Shown here in pieces: positions 33,833-42,619 of a stretch of DNA of 64,000 nucleotides (positions are counted from its first letter, which is position 1; every line of letters starts with the position of its first letter). The notes beneath the pieces were generated by a model. It ran no database searches, had not been told where the DNA came from, and worked only from the letters and a program-made list of their open reading frames with translations. The stretch lies in NCBI GenBank assembly GCA_035526825.1, contig DATLBT010000120.1, forward strand, positions 29,839 to 93,838. Reading direction: 5' to 3'. The translations under genes were made by a program, and so were the position numbers. This DNA comes from JACPFV01 sp035526825. GTDB taxonomy: Bacteria; Pseudomonadota; Gammaproteobacteria; Nevskiales; Nevskiaceae.

Positions 33833-36268
33833 ATGCATCGCCTGCTATTGCTGCTCGCGCTCAGCGGGCCCGTCACGCTGCACGCCCAGGATGCCGAGCC
33901 GCCGTCCGCGGAACTCTCGGAAATCCCGGTGGCGGAGATCGCGCCACCGGCGCTGCCAGTGGAAGACGAGGCGGTCCAGCTCGATGAACTCGTCGTCACC
34001 GCGCAGCGCGTCAAGCAGCCGATGCGCAAGGTGCCGCTGTCGATCACCGCGCTGGGCGGCGACTTCATTTCCGCCACCGGCGCCGCGGACCTCGCGGATG
34101 TTTCGCTGTACGTGCCCAACGTGCGCGTCGACGCCGACGACCTCGGCTCGCCGCAGGTGTTCATCCGCGGCTTCGGCACCAATGCGTTCAACCCCAGCTT
34201 CGAGGCCTCGGTCGCCTTCGTGCAGGACGAGCTGTTCTTCGGCCGGCCGGGCTACTTCACGGAAGCAATGTTCGACATCGACCGCGTCGAAGTGCTGCGC
34301 GGGCCGCAGGGCACGCTGTTCGGCAAGAACTCGGTGGCCGGTGTGTTCAACGTCACCAGCAAGGGGCCGGAGCAGGATTCCTCGGCGGAGGGGCGCGTGT
34401 TCGGCGGCCAGGACGGCGAGTTGCGCTACGAGGCGGGCGTGGGCGGCTTCGTCACCGACTGGCTCGGTGGCCGCGCCGCCGGCTTGCACCGCCAGCAGGA
34501 CGGCCAGCTTTACAACCAGTTCCAGGGCCGCATGGAAGACTCGCTCGAGCAGGATGCCGGGCGCGTCAAGGCGGTGCTGTACCCGGGCCTCGGCCTGCGC
34601 GCCGAGCTGATGGGCGTGGAGTCGCGCACCGAAGCGCCGTTCTGGCCGTTCCAGCTGATGAAGCTCGACGACGATACGCGCGACTACCTCGACGACTTCG
34701 ACCCCGCGATCGAGGACGACCCGCGCAACTTCGTGACCTCGTTCGACACGCCGGGATTCATCGAGAAGGGCTCCGAGACCTTCGGCGGCAAGATCGAGTG
34801 GGACGGCGGCACGCTGGGCCCGCTGCAGGATTTCGCGCCGGTGCTGGTGCTGGGCAGCTCGACGTTCTACATCGACCAGCTCAACGAGCTCGACGTGTCG
34901 CCCGCCGACATCGCGCGGCTCGACAACCACGAGGACCACAAGCAGGAAACCGCGGAGCTGCGCTTCTCGGGCCGCTTCGACAGCCTCTTCGGGCTTGGCA
35001 CCGGCCTGGAATTCGTCGCCGGCGCATTCAAGTACGAGTCGAACTACGTGCTGCTGGCGCGCATCGTCGCCGGCGCGGACCTCGGCTCATATGTGACGAC
35101 CGCAGATGCGCAGCAGCTGATCGGCGCGCCCGGTTCTGGCGTCGGCGGCGGCTTCGGCCTGCCGACCGCGCCGCTCACCGCGAATGACGACTACCAGTTC
35201 GACTTCGTCCAGGACGTACAAAGCGAGGCGCTCTTCGCGCAATTCACCTGGTACCTCACCGACCAGTGGGCGATCACGCCCGGCCTGCGCTACAGCCGCG
35301 AGGACAAACGGGTCGATACCGCCGGCACCAGCCACTGCGAGGGCAAGGCCGTGGGCCAGCCGTGCTTCATGGCGCAGTTGCTCGAGGCGGTGGACTACGG
35401 CTACGCCGGGTTGACGCGCAGCGAGGCAGACCTGTCGCCCAAGTTCGCGCTGCAGTACTTTGGTGACGTCACCAATTACTACGTGTCGTACGCGCGGGGT
35501 TACAAGAGCGGTGGCTTCAATTCGCTGTCGTTCGGCCAGGTTTGCGACGATCCGGCCGACCCCAGCACCTGCCGCACGGTCCGCCCCGACGAGCTCGACT
35601 ACGAGCCGGAAACCGCGCGTACCATCGAAATCGGCGCCAAGGCCCGCAGCGAAGGCGGCACGCTGGCCCTGAACGTCACGCGCTATGAAACGCGCTTCGA
35701 CAACCTGCAGCTGTTGGCCTTCAACGGCTTCCTGTTCGACGTCAGCAACGCCGGCAAGGCTCGCTCACGCGGTTGGGAAGCCGACTTCCAGTGGATCACG
35801 CTTTATGAGCCGCTGCGCCTGATCGGTTCGATCGGCTTGCTCAAGGCGCAGTACCTCGATTATCCCGGGGCCCCGGCGCCGATCGGTGAGGGCATCGGCG
35901 CGACGCAGAACCTGGCTGGCCAGCGCATCGCGTTTGCGCCGCGCCACACCGGTACGCTGACGCCGACGCTGACGTACCTCTTTGGCGACTTCATCACGAC
36001 GTTTGCGGCGGACGCCTTGTACCAGGGCGGGCAGTTCACCGACACCGACCTCGACCCGAATACCTATCAACGGCGCACGGTCCAGTACGCGGGTCGCGCA
36101 ACGTTCGCGCAAGCGGGCGGGTTATGGGGAGTGACCCTGGGCGGCACCAACCTGACCGACGAGCGCATCCTCAACCAGGTCACCGACGCGCCTTTCTTTC
36201 CGGGGACATTCTTCGCGCAACAGGCAGGCGGCCGGCAGTTGTTCGCGACGGTGCAGTTGAGCTTCTAG
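33833..36268 (+). CDS. TonB-dependent outer-membrane receptor
   Basis: The 811-residue protein has a signal peptide (MHRLLLLLALSGPVTLHAQ), a TonB box-like segment (LDELVVTAQRVKQ), and a plug domain with VPLSITALGG, VFIRGFGTNAF and VEVLRGPQGTLFGKNSVAGVFNVTSKGP. The beta-barrel ends in the outer-membrane signature with final phenylalanine (LFATVQLSF). The plug and barrel resemble receptors of the Caulobacter/sphingomonad type used for complex organic ligands rather than classic siderophores, but the ligand is unknown. It is divergent from the cytochrome c5 operon, with 68 bases between. The stop overlaps the convergent GGDEF gene by four bases. Confidence 0.92.
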   Translation: MHRLLLLLALSGPVTLHAQDAEPPSAELSEIPVAEIAPPALPVEDEAVQLDELVVTAQRVKQPMRKVPLSITALGGDFISATGAADLADVSLYVPNVRVDADDLGSPQVFIRGFGTNAFNPSFEASVAFVQDELFFGRPGYFTEAMFDIDRVEVLRGPQGTLFGKNSVAGVFNVTSKGPEQDSSAEGRVFGGQDGELRYEAGVGGFVTDWLGGRAAGLHRQQDGQLYNQFQGRMEDSLEQDAGRVKAVLYPGLGLRAELMGVESRTEAPFWPFQLMKLDDDTRDYLDDFDPAIEDDPRNFVTSFDTPGFIEKGSETFGGKIEWDGGTLGPLQDFAPVLVLGSSTFYIDQLNELDVSPADIARLDNHEDHKQETAELRFSGRFDSLFGLGTGLEFVAGAFKYESNYVLLARIVAGADLGSYVTTADAQQLIGAPGSGVGGGFGLPTAPLTANDDYQFDFVQDVQSEALFAQFTWYLTDQWAITPGLRYSREDKRVDTAGTSHCEGKAVGQPCFMAQLLEAVDYGYAGLTRSEADLSPKFALQYFGDVTNYYVSYARGYKSGGFNSLSFGQVCDDPADPSTCRTVRPDELDYEPETARTIEIGAKARSEGGTLALNVTRYETRFDNLQLLAFNGFLFDVSNAGKARSRGWEADFQWITLYEPLRLIGSIGLLKAQYLDYPGAPAPIGEGIGATQNLAGQRIAFAPRHTGTLTPTLTYLFGDFITTFAADALYQGGQFTDTDLDPNTYQRRTVQYAGRATFAQAGGLWGVTLGGTNLTDERILNQVTDAPFFPGTFFAQQAGGRQLFATVQLSF

Positions 36269-37260
36269 CTGACTGGCGGAACCTCGGCGGTATCGGCATG
36301 GGCAAGCTGGTTCCGACCCCGACGCTTCGCCGCGTAGAGCGCGCCGTCGGCTCGCTTGAGCCATTGTTCCGCTGTCTCCTGCGGCCGCAGCTCGGCGATG
36401 CCGAGGCTGACGGATACGCGTTCGTGCGGCACCAGCACCGCGCCGTGCACCGCGGCCCGGAGCCGCTCAGCGATCGCTGCAGCGCCCGCGTCGCCTACGC
36501 CAGGCAGGTACAGCACGAATTCGTCGCCGCCGATCCGGAACAGCAGGTCACTGTCACGCGACAGGCGCTGCGCCACCGCGGCGACGCCCATCAGCACGGT
36601 GTCGCCGGCGGCGTGCCCAAAACGGTCATTGACCTGCTTGAAGTAATCGACGTCGAAGGCGATCAACGAGGCGGTAACCCAGCCGGCGCGCTCGAGCGCG
36701 CTGCGCAATTGCTCATCCATGTAGCGCCGATTGAAGCAGCCGGTCATCGGGTCCTTGACCGACTCGGTCCATAGCTTGCGCGAGCGCTCGGCGCTTCGGT
36801 GCAGCATGTCCTCGCGGTGCTTGCGCGCCGTGAGGTCGCGCAAGATCACCGAATAGCCGTAAAGGGTGTTGTCGAGCCGGCGCATCGCGGTGGTCACCAC
36901 GCTGGCCCAGAAACGCTGGCCATCCCGTTGCACGCGCCAGCCCTCGTCTTCGACCCGGCCGTTGCGCGAGGCGAGATCGAGCTCGCGGGCGGGCCATCCG
37001 CCCTCCGCCTCGTCGCGCGTGTAGAAAACTTCGAAGTCACGGCCGATGATGTCATCGGCGGCATAACCGGTGATCAGCTCGGCGCCGGCGTTCCAGCTCC
37101 GCACCGTGCCGGCCGCATCAAGCAGGAAAATGCCGTAGTCGCGCACGCTGTTGACCAGGAGCCAGTAGGGATCCTCAGCCGCAGGCAGGCCGTGCCCGCG
37201 CCGTGCTGCTCCTGCGTCCGTGCCCTCCCGAGCCTTGTCCATCGCCCCATTCTTGGACAC
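36265..37260 (-). CDS. PAS domain diguanylate cyclase
   Basis: The 331-residue cytosolic protein has a PAS domain (about 30-150; YWLLVNSVRDYGIFLLDAAGTVRSWNAGAELITGY, ending with a PAC-like GYSVILRDLTARK). The GGDEF domain (about 170-320) has DPMTGCFNRRYMDEQL, DVDYFKQVNDRFGHAAGD and an intact active site RIGGDEFVLYLPG. It should make cyclic di-GMP in response to a signal sensed by PAS. An RxxD inhibitory site is not obvious upstream of GGDEF. GTG 37260 or ATG 37242 could be the start. Confidence 0.9.
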   Translation of the reverse strand: MSKNGAMDKAREGTDAGAARRGHGLPAAEDPYWLLVNSVRDYGIFLLDAAGTVRSWNAGAELITGYAADDIIGRDFEVFYTRDEAEGGWPARELDLASRNGRVEDEGWRVQRDGQRFWASVVTTAMRRLDNTLYGYSVILRDLTARKHREDMLHRSAERSRKLWTESVKDPMTGCFNRRYMDEQLRSALERAGWVTASLIAFDVDYFKQVNDRFGHAAGDTVLMGVAAVAQRLSRDSDLLFRIGGDEFVLYLPGVGDAGAAAIAERLRAAVHGAVLVPHERVSVSLGIAELRPQETAEQWLKRADGALYAAKRRGRNQLAHADTAEVPPVS

Positions 37261-37324
37261 CGAGGCGGTGATGCCGGCCCGGGGCTACAGCGATGCCCAG
37301 CGGCCCGACGAACGGTGCGAAAAT

Positions 37325-37340
37325 CGTGAGCGAAGTCACA
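37325..37340. promoter_or_regulatory. CRP-like binding site
   Basis: CGTGA-GCGAAG-TCACA matches the CRP/Vfr consensus TGTGA-N6-TCACA at nine of ten positions. It lies in the roughly 119-base region between the divergent PAS-GGDEF and dinB genes, about 40 bases before the dinB start. No CRP gene is in the window, so this is a motif match only. Confidence 0.3.
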
Positions 37341-37379
37341 GCGTGATTCGTAACCGCGTTAAAGGAAAGCCGACAGTTC

Positions 37380-38438
37380 GTGCGCAAGATCATCCACGTC
37401 GACATGGACGCGTTTTACGCCTCGATCGAGCAGCGCGACGACCCGGCGCTGCGCGGCCGGCCGGTCGTGGTGGCATGGCGAGGCGCGCGCTCGGTCGTCT
37501 GCGCGGCCTCGTATGAGGCGCGCCGCTTCGGTGTGCGCTCGGCCATGCCGGCGCTGCGTGCCGAGCGCCTGTGCCCGGATGCGGTGTTCGTCGCGCCGGA
37601 CTTCACGCGTTACCGCGCAGCGTCCAGGCAGGCGCGCGAGATTTTCGAGCGCCATGCGAACCTCATCGAGCCGCTGTCGCTCGATGAGGCCTATCTCGAC
37701 GTAACGCAGCCTAAATCCAGCCTGTCCAGCGCCACCGTGGTTGCCGAGAGCATTCGCGCGCAGATTCGCGAGGAGATGCGCGTGACGGCGTCTGCCGGCG
37801 TCGCGCCGAACAAATTTCTCGCCAAGCTTGCCTCCGACGTGCGCAAGCCCGACGGTTTGTTCGTGGTGCGTCCCGAGCAGGTCGACGGTTTCCTGCTGCC
37901 ACTCCCGGTCGCGCGCATTCCAGGCGTGGGCAAGGTCACCGACGCGCAGCTCGCGCGGCTCGGTGTGAGGAGCATTGCGGACCTTCGCGCGCTGAGTGCT
38001 GAGGCGCTCGAACGGGAGTTCGGTCGCTACGGCCGGCGCCTGTATGAGCTCGCGCGCGGCATCGACGAGCGCCCCGTGGAAAGCAACCTGCCGACGCAGT
38101 CGATCTCCGCCGAGGACACCTTCGAGGTCGACCAGACGCTCGATGCCATGGAACCAAAGATCCGCAGCCTCGCCGCGAAGGTGTGGCTGGCGCTGCAAAA
38201 CGAGCGCCGCGCACCCCGCACCGTGGTCCTGAAACTGAAAACGCACGACTTCCGCATCCTCACCCGCAGCCTGACGCCGACGACACCGCTAACCAGCGAG
38301 CAGCAACTCACGGACATCGCGCTATCCCTGCGCGACCGCGTCGGCCGCCCCTCGCAATCCCTCTACCGCCTGGTCGGAGTAGGCCTCTCCAACTTCCGCG
38401 ACCCCGACAATCCCTCAACGCAGCCCCAGCTCTTTTAA
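37380..38438 (+). CDS. dinB: DNA polymerase IV (Y-family)
   Basis: The 352-residue protein has the Y-family catalytic motifs: HVDMDAFYASIEQRDDPALRGRPVVV at the N-terminus, SYEARRFGVRSAMP, and SLDEAYLDVT with the paired acidic residues. There is also a helix-hairpin-helix region ARIPGVGKVTDAQL and a little-finger domain. The C-terminus ends QPQLF, a fit to the beta-clamp binding pentapeptide. It performs error-prone translesion synthesis. GTG at 37380 is preceded by AAAGGAAAG. No LexA box is evident in the upstream 119 bases; a CRP-like site is. Confidence 0.95.
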   Translation: MRKIIHVDMDAFYASIEQRDDPALRGRPVVVAWRGARSVVCAASYEARRFGVRSAMPALRAERLCPDAVFVAPDFTRYRAASRQAREIFERHANLIEPLSLDEAYLDVTQPKSSLSSATVVAESIRAQIREEMRVTASAGVAPNKFLAKLASDVRKPDGLFVVRPEQVDGFLLPLPVARIPGVGKVTDAQLARLGVRSIADLRALSAEALEREFGRYGRRLYELARGIDERPVESNLPTQSISAEDTFEVDQTLDAMEPKIRSLAAKVWLALQNERRAPRTVVLKLKTHDFRILTRSLTPTTPLTSEQQLTDIALSLRDRVGRPSQSLYRLVGVGLSNFRDPDNPSTQPQLF

Positions 38439-38524
38439 TCAACCCCTTACCAGCGGGGGTCAGCAGACGTTCGGACCCCAGACGTTCAGGGGTGCTTCAG
38501 GTGGGCGCTTCAAGCTCTGCGCCC

Positions 38525-39475
38525 ATGAACACGACAAAGCGCGGTGCGCGGTGGGTCCCGGTGTGGGTGGGGTCGTTGCTGCTGCTTGCGGGGGCGGCGC
38601 GGGCCGACGTCTATCTCGATGGCAACGTCACGCTCGACTATTACGTGGCCCAAATCGACGACGAGGGCTTCGAATTCGCCGACGCCGAGTTTTATGCCGA
38701 GCGTGTCATCAACGACTCCGCCGCCGCCAGCGGCCCGCTGTCGCTATCAGGCTGGTTGTCGCCCGACGCCTCAGCCGCGGGCGTGGGCACCGAAGTTGGC
38801 TACCTGCCGTTCGGCGCGATACCCGGGAGCAGCAGCACCGGCCCCGTCACCGACGTGGTGCCGGCCGAGGACGCCGTCCCCGGCGAGTACTTCCCCTACG
38901 TCCTGCTCCAGGACGACCGCTTTCCCGACAGCTTCGAGGACGCCCGCAGCCTTTCTCCCCGGTTGTTGTGGCGTGGTGGCCTCGAGGCGGTCGGGCCTCT
39001 CTACATCATCCCGTACGCGGGCGGCCAGGAGGTCACGGTGGACTTCGACACGCTGCGCAACAACCGCGTCGACAGCCGCGTTTCCAACCCGATCGTGCTG
39101 ACGCTGTACGCGACGTTCGGCTATGGCCCGGCATCCGACGGCTACGTGCTGTGCCGCCGCACCGTGGGCGGCCTCTACGCGGGCGATCGGCGCGATGCGT
39201 CGGACTTCGACTGCACGCTGGCGCCGATCCCGGACGGTGAGTACACGCTGCACCTCGAAGTGGCCGAGGATGGCGGCCGCGGTGGTGCCTCGACGCTGTC
39301 GGGTCCAGACATACGCTTCCGTGGTGGCCGCATCGACGATGGCTACCCCGACACCGTCGATGTCTACGTCGGCGCGAGCGACACCACGTGGCTCGCGGTG
39401 TTGCTCGCTGCGCTGCTGCTTCAGCTCGCGCGCCGCAGGGCCTGGTTGACGATGGAGCGGATCAACGCGGCGTAG
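38525..39475 (+). CDS. Exported protein with C-terminal membrane anchor, unknown function
   Basis: The 316-residue product has a signal peptide (MNTTKRGARWVPVWVGSLLL...ARA, cleaved near residue 28) and a beta-rich acidic mature part starting DVYLDGNVTLDYYV. The C-terminal hydrophobic helix WLAVLLAALLLQLARRRAW looks like a sorting or membrane anchor. Two cysteines (LCRRT and DFDCT) may pair. I do not recognise the family. The start at 38525 is based on the signal peptide; no good ribosome site is seen. Its last 55 bases overlap the convergent ATP-grasp gene, more overlap than elsewhere in the window. Confidence 0.6.
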   Translation: MNTTKRGARWVPVWVGSLLLLAGAARADVYLDGNVTLDYYVAQIDDEGFEFADAEFYAERVINDSAAASGPLSLSGWLSPDASAAGVGTEVGYLPFGAIPGSSSTGPVTDVVPAEDAVPGEYFPYVLLQDDRFPDSFEDARSLSPRLLWRGGLEAVGPLYIIPYAGGQEVTVDFDTLRNNRVDSRVSNPIVLTLYATFGYGPASDGYVLCRRTVGGLYAGDRRDASDFDCTLAPIPDGEYTLHLEVAEDGGRGGASTLSGPDIRFRGGRIDDGYPDTVDVYVGASDTTWLAVLLAALLLQLARRRAWLTMERINAA

Positions 39476-40443
39476 CCGATGCCGACCTTGCGCGCCGACT
39501 GCGCGAGCTCGTCGTCCTGCGCCAGGCACGGGTTGACGTTGGGCTCGATCACGTACACCTGGCCGCCGGGCGTCACGCGCAAGTCGAAGCGCGCATAAGA
39601 GCGCAGGTTCAGCGCGCGGTAGGCGCGCTTGCAGACGTCGTCGACGCGCTCCTGCACCGCCTTGGGCAGCTTGTGGGCGAACGTGTTGCGGATGTCCCAG
39701 CGCTTGCGATACGCGTCATCCCACTTGGCCTTGTAGCTGGCGATGCGCGGCTCATCCTCCGGCAGGTCGCCGAAGGTCATCTCGCGCGGCGGCAGGATGC
39801 GCAGGCGCGTGTCGCCGAGGATGCTGACGTAGAGCTCGCGGCCATCGATGTATTCCTCGGCGATGGCGTCCATCTTCATGCGCTCGTGGATCATCTGCAC
39901 GCGCTCGATGAAGCTCTTCTCGTCATCGACGATCGAGGCATTGGAAATGCCGCGGCTGGCTTCCTCGGCCATCGGCTTGACGATGCAGGGCAGGCCGATG
40001 TTCGGCGGCAGCCAGACCTTGCTGCCGCGATAGAACGTGTGGAAGCGCGGGCCACGCACGCGATGGAAGCGCAAAATCTTGCGCGACAGGCCCTTGTCGT
40101 TGCACAGGAACAGCGCCGCGGACGTGGCGCCCGTATACGGCACGCCGAGCACCTCGATCAGGGCCGTGATGTTCTTGTCCCACCGGGTGACCTGGTGGAA
40201 GGTTTCGATCAGGTTGAAGATCACGTCCGGCTTGAACTCGCGCACCTCCTCGAGCAACGGCCGCACGTCGGCGTACAGGCCCAGCAGGCGCACGTCGTAG
40301 CCGTTCTCGAGCAGCGCGTTGTGGACGTCGTTCTCGGTGTAGCAGTTCTCCGGATCGGCAAACTCGGCCGTGTAGTCGTGGGTGCGACTCACGGCGTACG
40401 GCATGTCGAACACCAGCAGCACACGCAGCTTCTTCCTAGGCAT
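39421..40443 (-). CDS. ATP-grasp ligase (D-Ala-D-Ala ligase-like)
   Basis: The 340-residue protein follows the ATP-grasp plan: an N-terminal Rossmann-like part with PDVIFNLIETFHQVTRWDKNITALIEVLGVPYTGAT, a central domain with GLPCIVKPMAEEASRGIS for nucleotide binding and IAEEYIDGRELYVSILGD, and a C-terminal metal site with ARFDLRVTPGGQVYVIEPNVNPCLAQDDE. Such enzymes join a carboxylate to an amine through an acyl phosphate. True Ddl enzymes act on D-alanine; the partner gene suggests peptide or protein substrates instead. It overlaps the upstream metallopeptidase gene by eight bases and probably forms a functional pair with it. Confidence 0.85.
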   Translation of the reverse strand: MPRKKLRVLLVFDMPYAVSRTHDYTAEFADPENCYTENDVHNALLENGYDVRLLGLYADVRPLLEEVREFKPDVIFNLIETFHQVTRWDKNITALIEVLGVPYTGATSAALFLCNDKGLSRKILRFHRVRGPRFHTFYRGSKVWLPPNIGLPCIVKPMAEEASRGISNASIVDDEKSFIERVQMIHERMKMDAIAEEYIDGRELYVSILGDTRLRILPPREMTFGDLPEDEPRIASYKAKWDDAYRKRWDIRNTFAHKLPKAVQERVDDVCKRAYRALNLRSYARFDLRVTPGGQVYVIEPNVNPCLAQDDELAQSARKVGIGYAALIRSIVNQALRRAS

Positions 40444-41515
40444 GGGCCCTGCCGACTCCCTTGACGCCCAGCTCTTTCATGCTGCCGCGCAGCCGGTTGG
40501 TGTAGCGGTAGTTCATCATCAACGTGGTCAGGTAAGTCGCGAGCTGCAGGATCACCGCGGTCTCGGGGTCGCTGGTGGAGAGGCGCAGCTCGGCGGCGCG
40601 CTGGTGGATGCGCTTGAACACGCCGTTGACCATGAAGCGCTTCTCGCCGGTCCAGCCGGCGACCGTGATGAGCAGCGCCTTGCGGTGATCGCGCAGGATG
40701 CGCGCGACCGAGCGGCCGCCGCCGCCCTGGCTGTCAGGAAACATGCGCCGCAGGTTGGCGTCGTGGAACGCCGGAAGGTTCTCTGCTTCGGCTTGCTGGC
40801 GCTCCTTGTAGAAGCGCCGCAGGGTGCGGCGGATGCCCGAGGCCTTCCAGTACTGACGGCCGGCTTCCTTCGCCGGGCGCTGGCCCGCGACCTGCTTCAT
40901 CAGGCCGTCGACGAATTGCAGCTTGTCGAGCGCTTTCCAGCCGCGGTACTGCTTGTGCCAGTCGAGGTTCGGCGTCAGCCACACCGCGAAGGTCTCGCAC
41001 CAGTCTTCATCGGGGTGGTATTGCGCGTAGTAGTAGTCCAGGTGCCGCACGAAGCTCCGGCTGTATGGCCGGAAGCGGTAGGTGTCTTCGTACGCCTCGG
41101 TGGACTTGCCGAACACGCGCTGCCAGCTGCGGCGCTTGTGCAGGCCGTACGCATAGCTCATGGCATGGCCGGACTCGTGGCGCAGCAGCTTCATGCACCA
41201 GTCGGGTGTCGAGCCTTCCGCCTCGAGCATCATTTTCCGCTCGAGCTCGATCAGGCGCGGGTGCGCCAGGTAGAACGGGATGCCGATCTCGGGTTCGTCT
41301 TCCGGCGTCAGCCACTCGTCGGCCAGGTAGCAGCGGGGCTGGAACAGGATGTCGCGCGCGCGCAACTCCTTGTGGAGCTGCTGCACGCGGTCCTCGAGCC
41401 AGGTGCCTTCGATGGCGACCGGCAGGTCGGAGATTCGAAGGTCGAGCAGGCGCTCCTCGGCGAGGGTCGCCAGGTCGATGACGGGCTGCTGCGAGGTTTC
41501 GCTGCCCTCGGCCAT
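40436..41515 (-). CDS. Putative zinc metallopeptidase with HExxH motif
   Basis: The 359-residue protein has a zinc-peptidase motif LRHESGHAMSYAYG. Downstream is a conserved-looking acidic segment YHPDEDWCETFAVWLTPN that may give the third ligand. The N-terminal half carries LEDRVQQLHKELRARDILFQPRCYLADEWLTPEDEPEIGIPF. No signal peptide is seen, so it may be cytoplasmic. It looks like the putative zinc-binding metallopeptidase families of unknown substrate. ATG at 41515; its 3' end overlaps the ATP-grasp gene by eight bases, so the two are translationally linked. Confidence 0.75.
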   Translation of the reverse strand: MAEGSETSQQPVIDLATLAEERLLDLRISDLPVAIEGTWLEDRVQQLHKELRARDILFQPRCYLADEWLTPEDEPEIGIPFYLAHPRLIELERKMMLEAEGSTPDWCMKLLRHESGHAMSYAYGLHKRRSWQRVFGKSTEAYEDTYRFRPYSRSFVRHLDYYYAQYHPDEDWCETFAVWLTPNLDWHKQYRGWKALDKLQFVDGLMKQVAGQRPAKEAGRQYWKASGIRRTLRRFYKERQQAEAENLPAFHDANLRRMFPDSQGGGGRSVARILRDHRKALLITVAGWTGEKRFMVNGVFKRIHQRAAELRLSTSDPETAVILQLATYLTTLMMNYRYTNRLRGSMKELGVKGVGRAHA

Positions 41516-41598
41516 CCGGGCTTCCGCCGACGATCAGTGGGAAGGTGCCCAAAATAGCAGGCGAGAGCGCGCGCCGCGCGCCCCCCGCAGCGTCTGCG

Positions 41599-42042
41599 TC
41601 AGCTCAGGACTTCGAGGTCGCGACCCTTGATGCGCACGCGCTGGCCGACGGTGAGGCTGCCGGGGTCGGCGACGTTCACGATGCGCGTACCGCCCGTGTC
41701 CATGCGGACGAGGACCTCGTAGACCGAACCTGTGCGGCGGTTCTTCTCGATCTGGTGACCGGCCGCTGCGCCGCCCACGACGCCCGCCGCAGTGGCAGCG
41801 TCCTGGCCCTTGCCGCTGCCGAACTGGTGGCCGACCACGCCGCCGATGACCGCCCCAAGGACGGCACCCGCACCGGACGCCTTGCCGCCCTGGTCGACCG
41901 CCTCGATGCCGCGAACGGTGCCGCAGTCGCTGCATTCGGCGACGCGGCCGGCCGGGGCCACCGGGTCGCGGGCGCATGCCGTAGTTGCTGCCGCTGTGCA
42001 GATGATGCCGGCGGCGGCAGTGATGTAGATGAGTGCTTTCAT
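41599..42042 (-). CDS. Glycine-zipper outer-membrane lipoprotein-like (17 kDa antigen type)
   Basis: The 147-residue protein has a signal peptide with possible lipobox (AATTAC, residue about 23) and a glycine-zipper segment GAGAVLGAVIGGVVGHQFG, repeated as GVVGGAAAGHQ. A C-terminal beta domain YEVLVRMDTGGTRIVNV...GQRVRIKG follows. This is the plan of Rick_17kDa/SlyB-like envelope proteins. ATG at 42042 is chosen over an earlier start at 42057 because the signal peptide begins there. Confidence 0.85.
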   Translation of the reverse strand: MKALIYITAAAGIICTAAATTACARDPVAPAGRVAECSDCGTVRGIEAVDQGGKASGAGAVLGAVIGGVVGHQFGSGKGQDAATAAGVVGGAAAGHQIEKNRRTGSVYEVLVRMDTGGTRIVNVADPGSLTVGQRVRIKGRDLEVLS

Positions 42043-42108
42043 GGAAACCTCGCTCACGTCAGGGTGCTCCCATTGGAGGCCGCGGCGTGGGCGAGGGTTC
42101 CGGAGCGC

Positions 42109-42423
42109 CTAGAGACCCGGGGTGATTTCCTTCAGGGTATCGGTGACCTTGTGCGCGGCGCGCTTGATGGCGCGCGTCGCGTCCTGGGCCAGGGTGGTCG
42201 CCTTGCGCTGCGTGCGCGCCGTCGCCCGACGTGCCTTGCGGCCGGTGGCGTTGGCGCGGCGGCGTGCCGTGGTGCGCGCGCGACGGGCGCGGTTGGCGGC
42301 GCTCGCGCCGGCGCGCTTGGCGCGGGTGCGGACGTTGCGGGCGGTGGTACTGGCACTGCGGCGCGCACGGGTCGTGCGGGCCTTCGCCGCCTTGCGCGTC
42401 GATCGACGGGCTTTTGCTGCCAT
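42109..42423 (-). CDS. Histone H1-like arginine/alanine-rich protein
   Basis: The 104-residue protein is built almost wholly of Ala, Arg, Lys and Thr (MAAKARRSTRKAAKARTTRARR at the start), and ends in a short amphipathic helix KRAAHKVTDTLKEITPGL. The composition matches bacterial histone H1-like nucleoid proteins such as AlgP or the H1 homologues of Bordetella and Xanthomonas relatives. It should bind DNA through charge. A strong ribosome site GGAAGGAGAT precedes the ATG. It is divergent from the DUF3300 gene with 196 bases between; I see only weak promoter-like elements there. Confidence 0.75.
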   Translation of the reverse strand: MAAKARRSTRKAAKARTTRARRSASTTARNVRTRAKRAGASAANRARRARTTARRRANATGRKARRATARTQRKATTLAQDATRAIKRAAHKVTDTLKEITPGL

Positions 42424-42619
42424 GGATGATCTCCTTCCGTGGAAATGGATCAGGCCAGGGTGGTCGCGAAGCTGCCGCGCACGCCGGCCTGCCCATTTCC
42501 GACTGCTCTGGATGCAAAAGATTCATTGTTACGCTCCGCGCGATCCTGCGAATATTCAGCACTGGTTCATCGCGCGCGCCGACACTGGTCCTTAGGAACG
42601 CCGCATCCCGCGGCTTACC

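Noticed and set aside
39421..40443. Assignment of the ATP-grasp gene as ddl
   Set aside because: The pairing with a metallopeptidase and the lack of murein genes around it argue against the housekeeping D-Ala-D-Ala ligase.
42526..42555. Possible sigma70 promoter TTGTTA-N18-GAATAT before the DUF3300 gene
   Set aside because: Both boxes deviate from consensus and the spacing is long; not enough to support a feature.
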